Assembly (NCBI GenBank): GCA_020161365.1 | Contig: JAIUNU010000005.1 | Coordinates: 1 to 64,000, forward strand | Source: Pseudomonadota bacterium | GTDB lineage: Bacteria; Pseudomonadota; Alphaproteobacteria; Caulobacterales; Caulobacteraceae | Length of the DNA stretch: 64,000 bases | Reading direction: 5' to 3' | In this document: positions 59,511-64,000 of the stretch, piece by piece | Layout of the letters: every line of letters starts with the position of its first letter | Position numbering within the stretch: position 1 is the first letter of the stretch | Translations under genes and position numbers: made by a program | The notes under the pieces: generated by a model | Seen by the model: the letters and a program-made list of their open reading frames with translations, nothing else | Told to the model about the DNA's origin: nothing | Databases searched by the model: none

Positions 59511-61904
59511 CTAGAAGCTCGCGGCAAGAGACAGGCTCCAGGTGCGGGGGCGCTGCGGCGTCACTTGGCGGACCTGGCCAAAGCTGAACGGGTTGCCATA
59601 GGCGAATGTGTCGCTTGAGCTGTTCCACGGATTGCTGACGAAGAGCGCCGCGCGCCATCCTTCGCCGAGCAGTTGAGCCGACAGTTTGCCGGTGTAGTAC
59701 CCCCCCATCGAGGGGGAATATCGCGGGTCGAAGGTCAGTCGAGACTGGCCGATATAGCCCGCCTCGGCGGTCAGCAACAACGAGGTGCGGGGCGTCAGAG
59801 GCCGCTGGTAGCTGGCCAAGCCGCCGAACGACACATCGGGAACGCCCGGCAGACTGGCGCCGCCGGCGATGCCGAAGCCGGGTTCGATCCTTGTCAGTTC
59901 GGGACGATTGAACAGCGCGTTGCCGCTGACCACGAGGCGCGGGGTGGCGCGCCAGGAGGCCTCGATCTCAAGACCGCGATTGCGCCCGTCGCCGACATTG
60001 GCCGTATAGGACAGCCCGGATCCGAAATATTGGTCAGTCTGGATGTTGCGCCAATCGACCATGAACAGCGCGGTTCGGAGATTCATGCGGCCACGCCAGG
60101 GGTTCAGCGACAGGCCAACCTCGTAGTTGCGCAGATGGTCGGGCCGGAAAACTCGACGCGTCTCACCCGGCGTCAGCAATCCGCCCGAGTTGAAGCCGCC
60201 CGCGCGATAGCCCTCTGAGCTCAGGAGGTAGATCAGACCGCCGCCCGCCAGGTCTCGTTGCAGGGAGAGCTTGGGCGAGAAGCCGTCGAACGAAGCTTCG
60301 CGATCCAGATCTCGTGACTGACCAGGCGGCGGGGCCACGACGCGAGAGCGTGTCTGGACGGTCGTCTTGAAGGCCCGTCCGCCAATCGCGGCCTTCCAGC
60401 CCCCGCCCAGGTCGTAGGTGGCTTCGCCATACAGCGCATACTCGTTGAGGCGATCTTTCCGCTGTTCGTTGTAGACCCCCCGGGTCATGCCGCCGGCGCG
60501 GGCCCGAAGGTCCGCCGCGCCGTTCTCCAGGCTCCGCGCGGCGAAGGCGCCGAGTATCCAGCGCAGGCGACCCAGCGTTGGCCCCGTATAGAGCAGGTCT
60601 TGCACCGCCATCCGCAGCCGCGTCGACTCGTCGTAGACGCCGAGCTCAAGCCCCTCTTCGGAGAACTGGCTGAGCGACAGGGTGGCGTCATAACGGCTGG
60701 CGTAGTTGTGGCGCACATAGCCCGTAACGGACTCGATTTGGCCCCAGTCGCCGGAGCCGCTGATGTTCAGGGAAGCTTGGCCCAGTTGGTTGCGGTGGGT
60801 TTCGCGCACCTGGTTGGCGCGTCGGGGGCCGCCGGGCGCGAGAGTGACGTACTGAGTGTCCTTGGACGACACGCTCTGTCGGGCGGCGCCCAGCTTGATC
60901 CGCCAGTCGCCAAGGTCGACCCGCCAGGCTGCTCGCCCGCCCCTTCGGGTGGTCCGATCGACATTGGAAAGGCGCAGATTGACGTCGTCCAGATAGCCGC
61001 CGTCTACGTCATGATAGGCGACGGCCCGGACTGCGGCGTTTTCGCCGGTGGGGACATTGATCACGCTCTCCAGGCGATAGCTGGGGGAGCCGGATTCGGT
61101 GCTGGCGGTCGTGACGCCCACCGACGTCGAGGCGACCCCTAGTTCCGGTGGGCGGGTCACGATCCGATAGATGCCGCTCAAAGAGCCCGCGCCATACAGC
61201 GCTCCCTGGGGGCCGCGCAGGATCTCGACGCGATCCACGTCAATCAGCCGCAGATCGGGGTCCGGGGCGTTGTAGTTGATGGGCAGGTCGTCGAGATAGG
61301 TCCCGACGGTCGACTGCGTGCGTCCCGTGAAGGTGCCGTCCGAAAGACCCCGCAGCAGGATCTTGTTTCGCGCGGCTCCCAGGTTGGTGGTGATGAAGCC
61401 CGCCGTCTGCCGCGCGACCGAACTGGTGTCGTTCGCGCCGGTGTCCCGGAGCTGCGGCGCGTTGATCACGCTGACTCCGCCCGGCAGGCTGCCCAAGCGC
61501 GCTGGCCGCTTGCCCGCGCTGATGGTCAGCGGGGCGAGCGGGGCGATGGGTTCGATCACCGCCTGGGGCGGCGCCGTTACGGTCGCGGGAGGCGGCGAGC
61601 CGGGGCGAAGCGGTGAAAACCGGATCGTCCTCGCGTCCACGAAACTGTACGCGCACGCCTTTCCGGCGATGGCCCGGTCCAGCGCCTCGCGCAGGCTCAA
61701 GGTTCCGACCAGGGGGACGCCAGGGCCCTTGCAGGCCTCGACACCGCCCATTGTGACGCCCAGGCGAAGGCCCAGTTCAATCAGGGTCTCGGCGACGGTG
61801 GACTTCTTGATATCCAGGCGCGCGCGCGCTTCCGCAGCCCAGGCGGGGCCTTGGACGCCGAGGGTAAAGAGGCCTGCGGCGGCGAGGAGGCGGGCTCGTT
61901 TCAG
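59511..61904 (-). CDS. FecA-type TonB-dependent transducer with STN domain; non-standard start
   Basis: An outer-membrane receptor that signals through FecR/FecI. Reading back from the first ATG (61751) the same frame stays open for 58 codons and gives a clear signal peptide (KRARLLAAAGLFTLGVQGPA, then WAA) and the beginning of the STN domain (LDIKKSTVAETLIELGLRLG). No ATG, GTG or TTG exists in that stretch; CTG 61904 is the best start candidate, before which comes the in-frame TAG of fecR. The plug has VILRGPQGALYGAGSLSGI-type residues (as VEILRGPQGALYGAGSLSG) and the barrel ends LSLAASF. Ligand is unknown. The start is uncertain; the stop and family are firm. Confidence 0.75.
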   Translation of the reverse strand: MKRARLLAAAGLFTLGVQGPAWAAEARARLDIKKSTVAETLIELGLRLGVTMGGVEACKGPGVPLVGTLSLREALDRAIAGKACAYSFVDARTIRFSPLRPGSPPPATVTAPPQAVIEPIAPLAPLTISAGKRPARLGSLPGGVSVINAPQLRDTGANDTSSVARQTAGFITTNLGAARNKILLRGLSDGTFTGRTQSTVGTYLDDLPINYNAPDPDLRLIDVDRVEILRGPQGALYGAGSLSGIYRIVTRPPELGVASTSVGVTTASTESGSPSYRLESVINVPTGENAAVRAVAYHDVDGGYLDDVNLRLSNVDRTTRRGGRAAWRVDLGDWRIKLGAARQSVSSKDTQYVTLAPGGPRRANQVRETHRNQLGQASLNISGSGDWGQIESVTGYVRHNYASRYDATLSLSQFSEEGLELGVYDESTRLRMAVQDLLYTGPTLGRLRWILGAFAARSLENGAADLRARAGGMTRGVYNEQRKDRLNEYALYGEATYDLGGGWKAAIGGRAFKTTVQTRSRVVAPPPGQSRDLDREASFDGFSPKLSLQRDLAGGGLIYLLSSEGYRAGGFNSGGLLTPGETRRVFRPDHLRNYEVGLSLNPWRGRMNLRTALFMVDWRNIQTDQYFGSGLSYTANVGDGRNRGLEIEASWRATPRLVVSGNALFNRPELTRIEPGFGIAGGASLPGVPDVSFGGLASYQRPLTPRTSLLLTAEAGYIGQSRLTFDPRYSPSMGGYYTGKLSAQLLGEGWRAALFVSNPWNSSSDTFAYGNPFSFGQVRQVTPQRPRTWSLSLAASF

Positions 61905-61925
61905 GATCGAACCAGCCGAAGGGCG

Positions 61926-62903
61926 CTACTTCGCCGTAGACGGTCTTTCGCGCAGGAGAATGGAGTCATCGGTCGGCGTCGCCGAAATCGGCATCAGGCT
62001 GGTGAGGCGGCGAACCATCGCATCCTGACCATCCACGATCAATACGCCGGAGAAGCGCAGATTAGCTGTGCTCGCGCTTTCGAGCCGTAGTGGTCGCTCG
62101 AAGTAGTGGTTCAGATCGCTGACGATCCGCCCCAGGGTCTGGTCTCGGTAAACCAGGCGGCCGGAGCGCCAGCTGACCTGATCCTCTGTCGACACGACGC
62201 GAACCACAGGGGCGCCGGCGCCGTCGACATGTTCGAGCATCTGGCCGGGGCGCAGCCTGACGGCCTTGCCCTCGCCCTCGGTCGACACCTCGACTGACCC
62301 GCGCAGAACGGTGACGGCCAGCCGCCCGTCCCGGCGGCGCACGTCGAATTTCGTGCCGAGCACGCGGACGGTCTCATCGCCGACGGTGATCACGAAAGGG
62401 CGGCGCTCATCATGCGCGACGTCGAACAGCGCCTGGCCATCGTGAATGGTGACGCGTCGAGCGTCGTCTTCCAGCCGAACCGACAGATTCGAGTCGGTGT
62501 TCAGGTCGATGCGGCTGCCATCCGCCAGCTGGATGGCCCGGCTTTCGCCCTTGGCGGTCGAATAGAGCGTGTCTGGCTGGGGCAGAAGTTCTCCCCATGG
62601 CGCGAGCGTCAAGGCGATGGCGGCCGCAGCCGCCGTCGCGCCCAGGCCGCTCAGCCAGCGCCAGTCGACCGAGAAGGGCCGCTTGCCAACGACGCGCCGA
62701 GGTTCCGTCAAGGCGCCCCGCAGGACGGCTCCGCGTTCGAAGATCTCCTCGTCGACGGCCTGGACGGCGTCATAGGCCTCGCGCGCGCCGGGCTCTTCCA
62801 GCCAGGCGTCAAACGCAAGCCAGTCCGCCTCGCCAACGTCCGACCGCTGCAACCGGGTCAGCCAGTCGGCCGCCTCTTGAAGATATTGCGCAGACCGGCT
62901 CAT
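61926..62903 (-). CDS. fecR: FecR-family anti-sigma factor / signal transducer
   Basis: A 325-aa inner-membrane protein. The N-terminal cytoplasmic FecR-N domain (AADWLTRLQRSDVGEADWLA, FDAWLEEPGAREAYDAV) binds the sigma factor. A membrane segment lies near 85-105 (LGATAAAAAIALTLAPW). The periplasmic FecR domain has SRAIQLADGSRIDLNTDSN, VRVLGTKFDVRRRDGRLAVT and VLRGSVEV. The C-terminal LRFSGVLIVDG part would contact the STN domain of the receptor. ATG 62903 is preferred to TTG 62921. It lies 85 bp after the sigma-factor gene. Confidence 0.9.
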   Translation of the reverse strand: MSRSAQYLQEAADWLTRLQRSDVGEADWLAFDAWLEEPGAREAYDAVQAVDEEIFERGAVLRGALTEPRRVVGKRPFSVDWRWLSGLGATAAAAAIALTLAPWGELLPQPDTLYSTAKGESRAIQLADGSRIDLNTDSNLSVRLEDDARRVTIHDGQALFDVAHDERRPFVITVGDETVRVLGTKFDVRRRDGRLAVTVLRGSVEVSTEGEGKAVRLRPGQMLEHVDGAGAPVVRVVSTEDQVSWRSGRLVYRDQTLGRIVSDLNHYFERPLRLESASTANLRFSGVLIVDGQDAMVRRLTSLMPISATPTDDSILLRERPSTAK

Positions 62904-62988
62904 CCGGCGTGGCTCCCGCAAGGATCCATCATCCCCAAGAGGGTCGACGGCGCCGACCGTTTCCGTCCCCCATCTAGCATTGCATAAA

Positions 62989-63516
62989 TCAACGCAGTCG
63001 CCTCGTCAGGGTCTTCAGGGCCGAGCTGATGTGCTTTTCGACAGTGCTGACGCTGATGTTCATTCGCCGTGCAGTCTCGGCGTGGCTAAGGCCCTCCAGC
63101 TTGTGCAGCCGGAAGGCCTGCTGGGTCTTCTCGGGCAGATCCTCGACCGCCTTGACCAGAGCCTGCAGGCGCTGGCGGCTGTTGACGACGTCGTCCGCCG
63201 GGGGCTGATCGGCGACCTCCTGCCCGGCCAGCACCGTCGTGTTGACGTCCCGCCAGTCTGTGTCGCGCGCGCCGGAGCGCTTCTGGCTGCGCAGGCGATC
63301 GAGCATCAGGTTCGAACCGATGCGATGGAGCAGCGCGGAGGGGTTATCGATCGGCTCCAGGATCTCCAGGCCGCTGATGCGGATGAAGAGATCCTGTACC
63401 AGATCCTCGGCCTCGGCTCGTGAGTTCAGGCGCGCCGCAAAGACGCGCACTAGATTGGCGCGTTTCTCCTCGTACAGGCGCAGCAGTGCGACCTTGTCCG
63501 AGTGCGTATCGCTCAA
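62989..63516 (-). CDS. fecI: FecI-type ECF sigma factor
   Basis: A 175-aa RNA polymerase sigma-70 ECF factor. Region 2 is LNSRAEAEDLVQDLFIRISG and ALLHRIGSNLMLDRLRSQKR. Region 4 is LPEKTQQAFRLHKLEGLSHA and MNISVSTVEKHISSALKTL. It should transcribe the receptor gene when FecR relays the ligand signal. No ATG is present; TTG 63516 has GGAG 5 nt upstream and is preferred to TTG 63528, which lies in the binding site. fecI, fecR and the receptor lie in the standard order. Confidence 0.88.
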   Translation of the reverse strand: MSDTHSDKVALLRLYEEKRANLVRVFAARLNSRAEAEDLVQDLFIRISGLEILEPIDNPSALLHRIGSNLMLDRLRSQKRSGARDTDWRDVNTTVLAGQEVADQPPADDVVNSRQRLQALVKAVEDLPEKTQQAFRLHKLEGLSHAETARRMNISVSTVEKHISSALKTLTRRLR

Positions 63517-63715
63517 AAGATCTCCCAAATCCGAAGCCCGTAACCCCTCGCGGCGAAGCAGTATCCATTTTTTGGGGCGGAATAACGATGCAAACTTACG
63601 GAAGGGTCAATTTCCGGCTCCGTCGCTTTGGTGTGTCGCCCCGGGCAGGCGCGTGGATGACCTTTGGGGGCGCCCGCGCTAGGGTCGTTTCGTCCGGCTT
63701 GAGGGGATTGAGATC

Positions 63716-64000
63716 ATGCGTCACCCGGTTTTCGCCCTGGCGGTGTGCGGCCTTGTGCTCGGCGCCTGCGCTTCGCCCCGCGCGATCGGTCAGGGTGATA
63801 TCGCGTCGATGAAGGGGACGGCGGTCGCCGCATATCCAGGTCAGGCCGATGGCGAGGCCGGGACCTACGCCCGCGCGGTCGAGAGCCGGGTCTTGAGCCG
63901 GCTCGGCGCTACGGCGAGCGTCGAAAAGCCGTCGTATCTGGTTCAGGTCGGCGTCGCCCAGCCGCTTGCGACGGTGGGGGTGTCGAGCGCCGTGGGTCCG
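63716..64000 (+). CDS. Lipoprotein, cut by the window edge
   Basis: The 95 visible codons begin MRHPVFALAVCGLVLGACAS, with the lipobox LGAC (cleavage before Cys18). The rest, ending VSSAVGP, has no motif I can name with confidence; residues resemble DUF4136-type lipoproteins. The gene is divergent from fecI and continues beyond 64000. Confidence 0.7.
   Translation, partial: MRHPVFALAVCGLVLGACASPRAIGQGDIASMKGTAVAAYPGQADGEAGTYARAVESRVLSRLGATASVEKPSYLVQVGVAQPLATVGVSSAVGP

Noticed and set aside
59511..63516. Lasso-peptide cluster, as found in other Caulobacter species with FecI/FecR/TonB genes
   Set aside because: No B or C maturation enzymes, isopeptidase or precursor peptide were seen; this is an ordinary Fec-type set.
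1..64000. CRISPR arrays, tRNA or rRNA genes, transposases, integrases, prophage genes
   Set aside because: No regularly spaced repeats, RNA gene landmarks or recombinase motifs were found on reading both strands; a tRNA scan would be needed to be certain.

Overview
The window looks like chromosomal DNA of a Caulobacter-type alphaproteobacterium (Caulobacteraceae). This rests on the high GC content with strong third-position G/C, four large TonB-dependent receptors, a class I lysyl-tRNA synthetase, an MHYT-GGDEF-EAL protein, a WecG/TagA glycosyltransferase resembling the Caulobacter holdfast enzyme HfsJ, and many exported peptidases and esterases. I see no rRNA, tRNA, insertion sequence, integrase, phage gene or CRISPR array. 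Gene density is high and several gene ends overlap or nearly touch.

Layout. 0-8.7 kb: isoaspartyl peptidase, quinone oxidoreductase, WecG/TagA glycosyltransferase with a hairpin leader, SDR + EamA transporter pair, galE, and a c-di-GMP enzyme. 8.8-13.8 kb (minus): lipase, tannase/feruloyl esterase and TonB receptor, a probable ester-scavenging operon. 14.0-18.8 kb (minus): M61 peptidase and a second TonB receptor. 19.1-24.1 kb (plus): exported cyanophycinase-like S51 peptidase, exported isoaspartyl peptidase, an Lrp regulator, a lone Lrp ligand-binding domain, and dgcN-dgcA for D-glutamate. 24.2-26.4 kb: another Lrp regulator and an exported D-aminoacylase. 26.4-31.4 kb (minus): a four-gene operon that reads as lysine catabolism to 2-oxoglutarate, with a divergent Lrp gene. 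32-36 kb: alpha/beta hydrolase, an ornithine-cyclodeaminase-family enzyme with a DauR-like regulator, and a divergent threonine-dehydratase-like enzyme. 36.2-43.6 kb (minus): MerR-regulated beta-oxidation cluster with a small secreted protein embedded in it. 43.8-53.2 kb: S24-like regulator lacking the catalytic dyad, lysK, pgm, feruloyl-CoA synthetase-like ligase, and an M28 membrane metallopeptidase. 53.3-64 kb: third TonB receptor, selO, small exported peptide, polysaccharide deacetylase-like protein, GT2 glycosyltransferase, a complete FecI-FecR-FecA-type signalling/receptor set, and the start of a lipoprotein gene.

How it fits together. The centre of the window (14-31 kb) can be read as a peptide/amino-acid scavenging island. 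An outer-membrane receptor and exported peptidases (M61, S51, isoaspartyl peptidase, D-aminoacylase) would release acidic, isopeptide-linked and D-amino acids. DgcN/DgcA would convert D-Glu to L-Glu. The lysine operon (lysine/saccharopine dehydrogenase, aminoadipate-semialdehyde dehydrogenase, HglS-type 2-oxoadipate hydroxylase, D-2-hydroxyglutarate dehydrogenase) would feed 2-oxoglutarate. Four Lrp/AsnC-family proteins sit among these genes. Joining the parts into one system is inference; the individual family assignments are mostly secure. The most unusual single observation is that the FecA-like receptor has no ATG/GTG/TTG start upstream of its evident signal peptide and STN domain, and is in frame with the amber stop of fecR.
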